A DNA stretch of 64,000 nucleotides from Phyllobacterium trifolii. Lineage in GTDB: Bacteria; Pseudomonadota; Alphaproteobacteria; Rhizobiales; Rhizobiaceae. The notes under the pieces were generated by a model that was given only the letters and a program-made list of their open reading frames with translations, had not been told where the DNA came from and made no database searches. The stretch covers positions 1 through 64,000 of the forward strand of contig NZ_JACHXN010000028.1 of the NCBI RefSeq assembly GCF_014192095.1, given 5' to 3'. The number at the start of each line of letters is the position of its first letter. Position 1 is the first letter of the stretch. Positions 55,710 through 63,916 of the stretch are shown here, one piece after another. The translations under genes were made by a program, and so were the position numbers.

Positions 55710-56161
55710 CGGATCGTCCGCGGGCACGTGATCGCTATATCCTCGACGAGGACCATCGTGTGGTTCCGGCCTCCACGGAGACATGGAATCATTTCATGAG
55801 AGACAGGGAAGTCGCCGGAACCTGCTACAATTATCACTGCGTCGCCGAATCCGTCACCGACCACTACTGCATTTTCACCCAGTTTACCGGCCGCGATGAC
55901 CGCGTGGACGACAACGGGCCGCCGTTGGTGTTCTTCACTAATGTGTGCGAGCGTATCGAGACGGAATATTCGTTTCCTGACGGTACAGTTGTTGGCCATG
56001 AATACGTCGATTTCCCCGAGGGCGATTTGCCCCGCTACTCGTCATGGGACGAGGCAATGGCCGGACACGCTGTCATGGTCAAAAGGATTGAGCAGCTGGA
56101 AACGGATACCGTCGCCGCCTTTCGGGCCGCCGCCGCTAGTGGCAGGGAGAATGATGAATAA
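55706..56161 (+). CDS. Hypothetical protein coupled to the preceding small gene
   Basis: The 151-residue acidic protein starts with GTG 55706 overlapping the upstream stop. It is rich in Asp and Glu and contains aromatic segments (SWDEAMAGHAVMVKRIEQLE; CIFTQFTGRDD). No domain is recognised. Together with the coiled-coil gene upstream it looks like a two-gene unit, and a toxin-antitoxin or immunity pair is possible but unproven. Confidence 0.5.
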   Translation: MTDRPRARDRYILDEDHRVVPASTETWNHFMRDREVAGTCYNYHCVAESVTDHYCIFTQFTGRDDRVDDNGPPLVFFTNVCERIETEYSFPDGTVVGHEYVDFPEGDLPRYSSWDEAMAGHAVMVKRIEQLETDTVAAFRAAAASGRENDE

Positions 56162-56476
56162 ATGACGTCGTGCTGGACGAATATTCGGCTCGCCCTCGCC
56201 AGCCGGCTTGACCGAGTTTATGTCGACCGCGCTTGCCAAAGGCCGACAATGAGTGGTTCCAGCTAAACCGACGGTCGGATAACGGTCTTATTGGAGTGTG
56301 GCCGAAAACACTTTATAACTTGGTGCTCCAGGACACTCGCGAAGCCGCCAGATCGGAGCGCGTTCACGACAGGCATGCAACGGCTATGTGACCGTGGGTC
56401 CCAAGATCAGAGTTGACTTCAAGAGGCACGCACTAGTTCGGAAGTGGTTTTGAGCGAGTGCTTTCGGACGGGAGGA
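56162..56476. other. Intergenic, nothing recognised
   Basis: About 315 bases between a plus-strand pair and the convergent AbiGi-like gene. No gene, hairpin or repeat stands out. Confidence 0.4.
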
Positions 56477-57136
56477 CTAGCGAAGGCATTCCCGAATGCG
56501 CTCCTTGGGCCATTTGGGATCGATCAGGGGGCAGTCAAACAGCGGCATCGACCCCTCTGAGTGTTTCCTACGCAGGTAGCCGCGAAAATCCTCGTGTAGC
56601 GAGTGTGGGAGGAACAGGAAGCTCACGTTTTCTGGCGTTACCGGGATTGCACCGGGTACACGCCATTCTCGCTCCCAATCAAAATCATATGCACCTGAAC
56701 CCTGATCGATGTAGGGGACAAGTTTCCAGACCGGTGCGTCCAGATCGTTGGCGGCAGTCTTCATCAACGCCGCAATCGCTTCGTACCTCCCACCGGTCAG
56801 ATAGAACAGCGGTCCACCGCCAAGCTGAAAGATGAAAGATTTGGTGAATCCAATGCCAAATACGCCTCTGCGGATCGTCACCGGAGGCAGATGGAGAATG
56901 GGAACCTCGCTCAGGCAAACGGCTTTCTCGCAACCGGGATAGTAGCGTCCGACGCCGAATTTTGTCCGCGCGTCGATGCTGCCTTGCAGAAGGATGCTCT
57001 CAATATTGGCAGCGCAATCATTCTCGATGGTCTTCCGGGTGAAATGAACGACGTAGTCGGATAGGTCCTCCCAGTCCGGATCATTTAGTCTTCTCAGCAA
57101 TTCCCGCATTCGTCCCGCCAAGCCCGTCCCCTCCAT
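56477..57136 (-). CDS. AbiGi/DUF2971-like protein, putative abortive-infection factor
   Basis: The 219-residue protein shows the pattern of the AbiGi (and related DUF2971) group: DYVVHFTRK near the start, ESILLQGSI, AVCLSEVPILHL, GVFGIGFTKSFIFQLGGGPLFYL in parts, and a DWEREWRVPG motif near residue 155. Such proteins are linked to phage resistance and toxin-antitoxin systems, but their biochemistry is poorly known. ATG 57136 is used; ATG 57109 is a possible later start. The match is by pattern and is moderate. Confidence 0.5.
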   Translation of the reverse strand: MEGTGLAGRMRELLRRLNDPDWEDLSDYVVHFTRKTIENDCAANIESILLQGSIDARTKFGVGRYYPGCEKAVCLSEVPILHLPPVTIRRGVFGIGFTKSFIFQLGGGPLFYLTGGRYEAIAALMKTAANDLDAPVWKLVPYIDQGSGAYDFDWEREWRVPGAIPVTPENVSFLFLPHSLHEDFRGYLRRKHSEGSMPLFDCPLIDPKWPKERIRECLR

Positions 57137-57319
57137 GCAATTCGAAACTTACCTCACGAGTATTTTGGAAGTAAGAATGTCGCAAGCCCATGAGTTGTAA
57201 AGACCGCAGTCGGCCCGTGTTTCCGCCGAGTACGATCCGATAGAGCATGCAGCAGGAGGAAGAATGGTCGGGGTAAAACTATGTTCCGGCAGGGGTGAAT
57301 TCGATGCTGGGGGGAAAAC

Positions 57320-57646
57320 GTGACCATCGATTGGATAGCGACGCTACAGGAACAGCAGGAATTCGTTAAAACGATTGCTGATGATGTAATGAAAACACTT
57401 ATGAGCCCTCATCTTACAACGGTTCAGGCATCGCGACTTTATCGCACGGTCGAGCAGGGCGCTCAGACTTTCGACCGCATCATCGACGAGATGGAGCAAG
57501 CTAATTTGGATGAAGAGTTAAACACGGCCGCCGACGAGATAGCTGATACCTGGACCAATCTTTCGATAGCGGCTGCAAACAAGCTGCGCGCTCTTCGAGG
57601 TTTGGAGCCTATTGCATTCCCCACCGACGACAACGACACGGCGTAA
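57320..57646 (+). CDS. Hypothetical helical protein, 108 residues
   Basis: GTG 57320 is preceded by GGGGGAAAAC. The product is mostly helical and acidic (QEFVKTIADDVMKTLMSPH; TFDRIIDEMEQANLDEELN). No domain is recognised. It is convergent with the PIN toxin gene and not in operon with it, so it is unlikely to be its antitoxin. Confidence 0.5.
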   Translation: MTIDWIATLQEQQEFVKTIADDVMKTLMSPHLTTVQASRLYRTVEQGAQTFDRIIDEMEQANLDEELNTAADEIADTWTNLSIAAANKLRALRGLEPIAFPTDDNDTA

Positions 57647-57681
57647 GACACAAGTGTCCGGGGGTTACTTGCTATGGAAGC

Positions 57682-58224
57682 TCAAGCAGAATCGAATCGC
57701 TGGCGCAGTAATTTATCTGGCCGATCGAGCGATGTTGGCAGTACGGCCCACTCTCCCTTAGTGGGATCGAATATTCCATCCATCGGGAAATAGTGGTGTA
57801 TCTCGACGAAATCTTTCACGTTTGACGTGGCGACCGGACAACCGTAAGCGATGGCCGTAGCTGCAATCATAAGATCCATACCCGGCTTTTTTTTCGAACC
57901 AGGACATACGATCCAGAAGTTTCCCAGCTGTGGTGTCACCAGCATCTTGGAGTATATCGAACATACGCGTTCGTCAGCCGGGAGGAACTGAATGTCCGTT
58001 GCCATCAGCAGGTTCAACCAGCGCCGGAGCTGCCGCGCCCGCAGCGGCTGTTCTCCCATTTTTTTCTCGATACCGGTGGTCAGTTCCACCAGCACCGGAA
58101 ACGGGATAGCCAGATGGTGCGCGGGATACTCGTCAAGAAATTCCAGGAACGCTTCTTTTGGCCTCAGCTTCGAAAATTCGCTAACGACACTCGTATCTAG
58201 AACGAACAGTTTGAATCCCGGCAT
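57682..58224 (-). CDS. PIN-domain ribonuclease (VapC-type toxin) without a visible antitoxin
   Basis: The 180-residue protein has the four acidic residues of an intact PIN nuclease: Asp 10 (VLDTSVVSE), Glu 47 (LVELTTG), Asp 117 (GMDLMIAA) and Asp 138 (NVKDF). PIN toxins cleave specific RNAs and normally follow an antitoxin gene. Here the region upstream has no antitoxin frame; the ATG is preceded by GGGGGTGG and, 18 bases further, by a perfect 18-bp palindrome. It may be controlled by a distant antitoxin or be non-toxic in its present host. Confidence 0.8.
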   Translation of the reverse strand: MPGFKLFVLDTSVVSEFSKLRPKEAFLEFLDEYPAHHLAIPFPVLVELTTGIEKKMGEQPLRARQLRRWLNLLMATDIQFLPADERVCSIYSKMLVTPQLGNFWIVCPGSKKKPGMDLMIAATAIAYGCPVATSNVKDFVEIHHYFPMDGIFDPTKGEWAVLPTSLDRPDKLLRQRFDSA

Positions 58225-58242
58225 GCAACCACCCCCAAGACC

Positions 58243-58260
58243 AAATGAAACGTTTCATTT
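58243..58260. promoter_or_regulatory. Perfect 18-bp palindrome upstream of the PIN gene
   Basis: AAATGAAACGTTTCATTT reads the same on both strands and sits 18 bases upstream of the PIN start. The position fits an operator of a toxin-antitoxin promoter. The protein that binds it is not encoded beside it. Confidence 0.65.
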
Positions 58261-58538
58261 GTGATTCAATGTGTAAATATTTGTTAAACTAACAATTAGG
58301 TGAGGCGGAATTGCCTTCGACAAACCCGCTACTGGGGCAGAGGTGCCGGATGCCGCCGATTGGGTTATAAACTCTTGATTTGTATAATAGATATTCGAAA
58401 AACAACGAGACGTCGGCACACTGGGTCCCATCCTTGTGCCACAGATCAAGGGCATTCGATCGGTGGCGAGCACCGCCCGTTTGATGTCTGCTTCAACCCG
58501 GATACAACTGCTCCAACGACAATCCCGGCTCGGCAAGA

Positions 58539-58948
58539 TCAGATTTCAATTCCTTTTCCTACCCACTCCGCAAACTTTTCCAGCTTGTCGAGCAAGCTCT
58601 CCGCATCGGCAAGTGACTTCGCCCTGATTCCGTATTGGGCTTCGTCCTTCTCATCGCGGATGCTCCGCGACCTCGCGGCCTGCGCGGGAGACGATTTCCA
58701 AGCGCATCGCGCAAGATTTTCACCACCGCCGCATGATCGGCACGGTTGTTTTTTTTCAAATCGGGCGGTGAGCGCATCGGCATACCCTATTGCCGCGTTC
58801 ACGATTTGCGACATAGCTGGATTTCCAATGTCACCCGTTGCAGACAGCGCTACCTCCATACACGCAGCCTTCAAATAGGAGCGGGCAATCCGCAGCAGCC
58901 CGTCCCCCTATCCCTTTTCGACCGCTTTCGTCGTACCTTTCTGGTCAT
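58539..58948 (-). pseudogene. HEPN-type partner of the MNT protein, frameshifted
   Basis: ATG 58948 overlaps the MNT stop as ATGA, as expected for an MNT/HEPN pair, but the frame breaks at a C5 run (58904-58908). Homology-like helical sequence resumes with GLLRIARSYLKAACMEVAL, breaks again at a T8 run (58749-58756; the restored frame reads NNRADHAAVVKILRDALG), and returns a third time near 58680 to end in SLADAESLLDKLEKFAEWVG. Three indels in homopolymers or repeats make the toxin-like partner non-functional. Confidence 0.65.
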
Positions 58949-59607
58949 GCCGACGACGTCTGGAGAGTCGTTGCTGCCAATTCGTCCGGGCGTGGTCCGA
59001 AGACGGTCAGGGCGTCAACCTCCACACCCTGCCACCAAGGATCTCTTGTGTTCGACAACCTCGCCACATCTTTCGGAGCGAGTCCCACCACTGATGGATT
59101 GAAGCCAAGCTCTTCACCGTGGGTTGCCAGCGCCTCTCGGATTTCTTCGAGCGCTTTTTCTAGTGCCTCTGATGACGAAACCACGGCTATGTCGAGATCG
59201 CTGTCTGGACGGTCTTCACCCCTTGCTACGCTGCCGTAAATCCAAGCAGCGAGCACGTTCGGCCTAACCGCGGAGACCGTGTCAGTGATTGCGGCGCGAA
59301 TGTGGGAATACCCAAGCGCCTCCTGGTCAAAGAGGGCTTCCAATGATGTCGCCAGCGGATGGCTATCATTAAACCGATATAGGCGAGCCCTGCCTGTACC
59401 TTCCGAACATACGACGCCGATCCGTTCCAAGGTCCCGAGCGCAGACCACACGCTTGCTCTTGCAAGCGCGCTACGATCTGCAAGCAATGGAGAAGAAAGC
59501 AAACCGCCATGCCGCGACAATTCCCGAAGCAACCTTACGTTCGCGTCGGTGCCGAGAATAATGGTCAGTGGGTAGCGCAAGGCGCTTTGAGGGGTCGAGC
59601 GTGCCAT
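58945..59607 (-). CDS. MNT-type nucleotidyltransferase with N-terminal winged helix
   Basis: The 220-residue protein fuses an N-terminal winged-helix domain (LLADRSALARASVWSALGTLERIGV in parts: LARASVWSALGTLERIGV) with a minimal nucleotidyltransferase motif (YGSVARGEDRPDSDLDIAVV). MNT antitoxins adenylylate HEPN RNase partners. Here the HEPN partner downstream is broken while the MNT reading frame is intact. The winged helix suggests autoregulation through the dyad at 59645-59692. ATG 59607 is the natural start. Confidence 0.82.
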   Translation of the reverse strand: MARSTPQSALRYPLTIILGTDANVRLLRELSRHGGLLSSPLLADRSALARASVWSALGTLERIGVVCSEGTGRARLYRFNDSHPLATSLEALFDQEALGYSHIRAAITDTVSAVRPNVLAAWIYGSVARGEDRPDSDLDIAVVSSSEALEKALEEIREALATHGEELGFNPSVVGLAPKDVARLSNTRDPWWQGVEVDALTVFGPRPDELAATTLQTSSA

Positions 59608-60186
59608 GGAACTTTGTTTCCTATTCCGATAACATTGGAGCGTCGGATATTAAAACATTTGTTTAATTATCTAAACCAATGTTTTGATATCCAATTTCGG
59701 TTACTGATGCGTTGGTTCTAACAAAGGATCGTGCCAGCCCGGCTGTCGGTGAACAGCGGAAGTACAAGGCCACGCTTCAATTGCGGGCAGGATTCTGAAG
59801 ACAGTACACACCACGTCCGCTGATTTTTCGCGAAGATAAGATGCAAAGATAGATCAGCACCCGCATGGCGTCTTTCCTAACCAATGTCGCCGAAATAGTA
59901 CCAGCGATCGCAGCCCTATTCGGATAAACTGGCATCACTCACTCCAACAAAACCGTGTTGAGCAGGCGTCACTTGCCTTTCCCGGAGCATCACACTGTGA
60001 TCCTCTTTCAATTAACCATGGCGAAGTGTTTTCTATTGTCTGCCAGCAATACTACTTGAGCGTCAGCCGACGGCATGATTGAAGACGCCTACCAAATCAC
60101 ATGACGTCAACTCAAGGAGCGAGGCAATGAACCGAATAGACACGATCTGAATTTCCAATCGTGCATATTCAAGGAAGGTTCTTGCC
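59608..60186. other. Intergenic region between the MNT gene and a small plus-strand gene
   Basis: About 580 bases. Apart from the dyad at 59645-59692 I see no gene or other strong element. The next gene has an AGGAAGG ribosome-binding site just before 60187. Confidence 0.4.
59645..59692. promoter_or_regulatory. Large dyad upstream of the MNT gene
   Basis: GGATATTAAAACATTTG (59645-59661) and CAATGTTTTGATATCC (59677-59692) form an inverted repeat with one base mismatch and one extra T around a 15-base AT-rich centre. It lies 38 bases upstream of the MNT start and likely overlaps its promoter. The winged-helix MNT protein is the obvious candidate ligand. Confidence 0.6.
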
Positions 60187-60441
60187 ATGAAGAGTACCAA
60201 ACTGACCCTCGGGTCCGATATCGCGCTGGCGGCGCGTGTGATGACTGTGTTCCGGAACGGTGTAGCTAACGGAGAGGTCGACACCGGCAGCGGCCCGTCC
60301 GACCTCCGGGCCCTGAAGGGTTTCGCCGCTTCCGGAGGCGACGAGTTGTTAAACCGCGAGCTGATTAAACTCAGAGAAATGCTTTTTGAAATCTATGACG
60401 TGATTTTGAAGGACTATCTTGAAGGTTTCGAGGACGAATAG
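60187..60441 (+). CDS. Hypothetical small protein, 84 residues
   Basis: ATG 60187 is preceded by AAGGAAGG. The product is helical with an acidic C-terminus (LMREMLFEIYDVIL-like segment; LEGFEDE end) and an N-terminal SDIALAARVMTVFRNGVANG stretch. No domain is recognised. It lies alone in the cargo-like region. Confidence 0.5.
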   Translation: MKSTKLTLGSDIALAARVMTVFRNGVANGEVDTGSGPSDLRALKGFAASGGDELLNRELIKLREMLFEIYDVILKDYLEGFEDE

Positions 60442-60677
60442 CGAGGAAGTGGGCTGGGTCTAACACCGATCCGGCCCGAACCACTCTGCCTGTAACAGCT
60501 TTCGACCCCAATCGGTGCTCCGGCTACTTGTGCTTATCGAGGAAATTGCATTTTTATAGGATTCCCGAATATGCAAGACATGCAAAGAATTCGTGCGGTT
60601 TTCTTCCTGCGGAATAGCGGAAAGAGCATGGTTCACGTATATTCAATATAAGTTCGCTTATGATTGAAAGGATTCCC

Positions 60678-60884
60678 GTGGTTCAAAAAGTCTGGTCGAT
60701 CGATGAAGCCAAAGACGCCTTCGACGAACTTCTTTCGGCCGCAGATACCGAAGGCGAGCAGATTATCGCAGAGCCTGACCGGAGGTATGTTCTCGTCGCG
60801 GTGAAATACGAGAAGAAAACTTCCGCCAAAGATTTCCTCCGTAAAGGCGGTCCTCTGACTGAAGGTGAGGAATGGACCGATTGA
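60678..60884 (+). CDS. Phd/YefM-like antitoxin, no adjacent toxin
   Basis: The 68-residue protein resembles Phd/YefM antitoxins: VWSIDEAKDAFDELLSAADTEG, then IIAEPDRRYVLVAVKYEKK and a C-terminal SAKDFLRKGGPL. GTG 60678 is preferred because AAAGGA lies ahead of it; an ATG at 60660 lacks one. Phd proteins repress their own promoter and neutralise Doc or RelE-type toxins. No toxin follows; the next gene is on the opposite strand. Confidence 0.68.
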   Translation: MVQKVWSIDEAKDAFDELLSAADTEGEQIIAEPDRRYVLVAVKYEKKTSAKDFLRKGGPLTEGEEWTD

Positions 60885-60906
60885 GCCCTAAGCTCTTCCG
60901 TGCCAG

Positions 60907-62832
60907 CTAGATTTTATTGGCCGAAGCCATAATGATGGCTACCTCCTCAGAGGTAAGGCGTTTCCTTTCCATCAAGGATTCCGCCAGCCTGATCACCGCA
61001 GACTTCTCCGATGCAATCAGCTCTCGCGCACGAGCGAGACATTCCTTCAAAGTCAAGTCGACCTTTCTGCGGGCCTGCGGATTTGTCTTCAGCACGGCGG
61101 CAACATCATCGGCGCGTGGGGGGATTAACGCGATGAGGCTGCTGCCAAGCCCAAGGCATAATTCCGCCACTCCGACAGCCCCTGAAGCCTGATAAAGATC
61201 CGACGCCTCCGATCCTCCAGCTCCCTCGGTGAAATCTCCATAAATCTCCAGTTCTGCCGCGATGCCTCCCAATAGAAGCGTCGCCTCCGCCATATAATTC
61301 TTCAAACTCCTGAATGCGGTGTCCCTTCGATTGAACTGGGTCGAGGCGGCTGCCGCCGCGCTCAATGGCGGATCTGCCGAGGCGGTTACTCCAACGAGCT
61401 CCGCCTGCAATTCGCCGCAGAGCGCCAGGCCCACAATCACGTGACCGGCCTCATGAATACAGGCGCGCAGGAACTCATCCTTGGTGAGCTGCCGCCGCGG
61501 CGGTTGCATCGACAGGAAGTCATCGCGCCCAACGGGTCTCCGCTGCATCCGCGCCGAGCGCCGGACTGAACGCACCCACATCTCGATGTCGGCACCTGTC
61601 AACCCTTCCATGGATGAAGAGAGGTCAACGAGTTCTCCGTTTGCCAGCTTGCCGTCGAGATAGTACCCGAGAATTCCGACCCGCGCATTGGCGTCGGGCA
61701 GGGGGATCTCGATCGTCCGCTCCAGTCTGCCCGGCCGCAGCAAGGCGGGATCCAGATTTTGCGGCATGTTCGTGGCCCCGATGACCACGACGCCCTCGCG
61801 CCGTTCAAAACCGTCGATACATTCCAGCAGCGCATTCACCACCTGCCGGCTGTAGTCCTTGTTCTCCCCCAGGAAAGCGGACCGGTCGCCAATAGCGTCG
61901 ACTTCGTCGATAAACAGGATAGCCGGGCTGTTTTGGTGCGCCTCGGCAAAAGCCTTACGCATAGCGGCAAGCATTTCGCCGAGATGACCGCAGGCTTGCC
62001 ATTTGGCTGCCGAATGCGGGAATAGCGGCATCTGACAAGTATTCGCGAGGGCGCTGGCGAACAGCGTCTTTCCTGTGCCTGTGGGACCTGCGAGTAGCAG
62101 CCCCTTATCAACATCACGCCATTCGATCTTTCCCACCCGGTAGTCTTTGATATCTTCAGACAGCATCAGCGCCCATTCACCAGCTTCTCCATACCCGGAG
62201 AGATCGGAAAGGGAAGGGCCCGATTCGGGCTGCTGCGCTTCTTTAGCGCCCGTATCCGCCAGGCACTGCCGGAGCTTTGCACGAACTGCATCGGCATCGC
62301 GCCAGCGCCGGATGATGGCTCCAAGTTTTGCAATGGGAATCTTTAGATACGGCGCAACCTCGTTTTCGGAAAAGTCGGTGCCAGTGACCAGACGCAAGAC
62401 TCCCTTCAGCGTCCGGCAGTCGAGTGCCGGCACCTTGAGCATCCCGTCTGAAGCGAGCAGAAAATCGTCGGGGAAGTCGCGTTCGGCCGCGGCAATTCCA
62501 ATCACAATCTTGCATGCGGAAATCTCGTCAATCAGTTCGCTCCGCCGCCGCTTCTTCCGGGCGGTCCCGAATGGGATCACTTCGCAGAGCGACCGGTATT
62601 GGCCAAAGCCTGCAATATCGATCAGCCGCGTCGTTGCCCGATAAAACAGTTCCGGGTCGTGGCCCTTATCAAGAACGAGCCCGATCACGCCGGGCGATCC
62701 AGTAAGAAGCTTTTTGAACCCGCCCTGTCTGATCGCCTGCAAAACCAAGATCCGGGCAATGAGCTCCGCCGTATTCTCGAACGCACTGGATGGCGTCGGA
62801 TTAAGTTTGAAGAAACCCTGACTATGTTTCAT
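60907..62832 (-). CDS. Soluble AAA+ ATPase with M41 (FtsH-like) protease motif
   Basis: The 641-residue protein has an N-terminal region of unknown type (1-215), an AAA+ domain with Walker A GPTGTGKT (249-256), Walker B ILFIDE (305-310) and an FtsH-like second region of homology (GATNMPQNLDPALLRPGRLER, in parts), then an HEAGH zinc motif (460-464) and a downstream SEASDLYQAS that could supply the third zinc ligand. Unlike FtsH it has no transmembrane segments, so it would act in the cytoplasm. It is the last gene of a three-gene unit. ATG 62832 has GGAGGG ahead. Confidence 0.8.
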   Translation of the reverse strand: MKHSQGFFKLNPTPSSAFENTAELIARILVLQAIRQGGFKKLLTGSPGVIGLVLDKGHDPELFYRATTRLIDIAGFGQYRSLCEVIPFGTARKKRRRSELIDEISACKIVIGIAAAERDFPDDFLLASDGMLKVPALDCRTLKGVLRLVTGTDFSENEVAPYLKIPIAKLGAIIRRWRDADAVRAKLRQCLADTGAKEAQQPESGPSLSDLSGYGEAGEWALMLSEDIKDYRVGKIEWRDVDKGLLLAGPTGTGKTLFASALANTCQMPLFPHSAAKWQACGHLGEMLAAMRKAFAEAHQNSPAILFIDEVDAIGDRSAFLGENKDYSRQVVNALLECIDGFERREGVVVIGATNMPQNLDPALLRPGRLERTIEIPLPDANARVGILGYYLDGKLANGELVDLSSSMEGLTGADIEMWVRSVRRSARMQRRPVGRDDFLSMQPPRRQLTKDEFLRACIHEAGHVIVGLALCGELQAELVGVTASADPPLSAAAAASTQFNRRDTAFRSLKNYMAEATLLLGGIAAELEIYGDFTEGAGGSEASDLYQASGAVGVAELCLGLGSSLIALIPPRADDVAAVLKTNPQARRKVDLTLKECLARARELIASEKSAVIRLAESLMERKRLTSEEVAIIMASANKI

Positions 62833-62844
62833 GACTGCCCTCCA

Positions 62845-63177
62845 TCAGTTTAAACGGTCGGAAGCACCGGCGGCCACGCCGAGCCTGTAAAAGCGTGAGA
62901 GGCTGCGTACGAACCGGAAATGGGGATCGACGAACCAGACCTCGCTGGTGACTCCGTAACGTCCTTCACCGATTTCCGGATGGCCCGACATATAACCGGT
63001 GAAACAGGGAGAAAGCCTGCGGGCGTAGGTCCAGCGGTCCAGGACCGGTGCGGCGAGCAGCGTCGCTTGCGTTGGAGCTTGACCATCCCGGATCGCGCGC
63101 AAGTCTCGAAGGAGCCTCTCGAGCCTGGCGATATCCTCACTCAGTGTGTTATTTTCAACGGCAGACGATTTCTTCAT
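62845..63177 (-). CDS. Hypothetical protein between TnsA-like and AAA+/M41 genes
   Basis: The 110-residue protein starts at ATG 63177 with GGAGGAC ahead. It has an N-terminal helix (EDIARLERLLRDLRAI), an APVLDRWTYARR segment and a basic aromatic tail (WFVDPHFRFVRSLSRFYRL). No domain is known to me. The tight spacing (12 bases to the next gene) shows it is part of the three-gene unit. Confidence 0.65.
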   Translation of the reverse strand: MKKSSAVENNTLSEDIARLERLLRDLRAIRDGQAPTQATLLAAPVLDRWTYARRLSPCFTGYMSGHPEIGEGRYGVTSEVWFVDPHFRFVRSLSRFYRLGVAAGASDRLN

Positions 63178-63240
63178 GGCAAAGTCCTCCTATGGCGGAG
63201 ACCGTCAGGCGTCCGCGGGATACTGATTTTGGGGATCGGA

Positions 63241-63858
63241 TTATCCTATCCGGTGAACTCGGGTTTCCGGCCCGATCGGTCCATCGTCGAGGCCTATATG
63301 CAGGGTACGATCGAGGAAGAGCCTCGCAATCACGGCCATAGGATCCCTGCTGTGTTGGACCAGTGGCAGACAGGAGAGGATGGGGATCGGGCCGTGTTCT
63401 TCAAGGAAAGCCAATAGCCTGATCTTGTCGCCGAGCGCGACCCGATATCCCGCATAGCGCAGGAGATCTTTGGCGTTCTGCAGGCGGACGGCAAGCGCGT
63501 CCTGTGTCGTCTCCGTCACTTCATAATTGTACCCTGAATCAGCCGCCGACTCGCGCACCCAATCAGGCGCAGTTCGGCTGTCGCATAGGACCCGTGCGTC
63601 GCCACGATCTATAGCAAAGTCAGGGATATGGAAGGCTTCGCCGTGCCGGAGGATCAGCGGAAGGCACACCCATGCGCTAACCTCGGGATCCACCTCGATC
63701 AGGCAGGCCAGATCGCGGGCAGCCTGCGTCCGAAACATTGCGGGTCCACTACATCTCACGGTTTCTCGTGGCGAATAACTGGCTGCCAGCGCCGTCGCTT
63801 GGGCGGTGGCAAGAATGTCTTCAAGAATTACTGAATTGCGGGTCAAACACGCGACCAT
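63241..63858 (-). CDS. TnsA-fold protein, catalytic residues not conserved
   Basis: The 205-residue protein has the TnsA-like succession RDLACLIEVDPEV, CLPLILRHG, FHIPDFAIDRGD and VLCDS (about residues 48-93). The Asp of the PDF motif (Asp 80) is present, but the first catalytic Glu and the Lys of the EVK strand are not. It could be a degenerate nuclease or a TnsA-related binding subunit. ATG 63858 has GGGAGGTG ahead; a longer form from 63888 is less likely. It starts the three-gene unit with the AAA+/M41 gene. Confidence 0.6.
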   Translation of the reverse strand: MVACLTRNSVILEDILATAQATALAASYSPRETVRCSGPAMFRTQAARDLACLIEVDPEVSAWVCLPLILRHGEAFHIPDFAIDRGDARVLCDSRTAPDWVRESAADSGYNYEVTETTQDALAVRLQNAKDLLRYAGYRVALGDKIRLLAFLEEHGPIPILSCLPLVQHSRDPMAVIARLFLDRTLHIGLDDGPIGPETRVHRIG

Positions 63859-63894
63859 GATACACCTCCCGGACATGGGTCCGTTCATACAAAC

Positions 63895-63905
63895 TCTGAC
63901 TCAGA
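63895..63905. promoter_or_regulatory. Short palindrome upstream of the TnsA-fold gene
   Basis: TCTGACTCAGA is a perfect 11-bp odd palindrome 36 bases before the ATG at 63858. It may be an operator for the three-gene unit, but a single short palindrome is weak evidence. Confidence 0.3.
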
Positions 63906-63916
63906 ATTTTGGGAGA

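Noticed and set aside
58255-58536. A gene for the antitoxin of the PIN toxin
   Set aside because: The 93-codon frame upstream of the toxin has no ribosome-binding site, odd composition and ends on the palindrome, so it is not a credible antitoxin.
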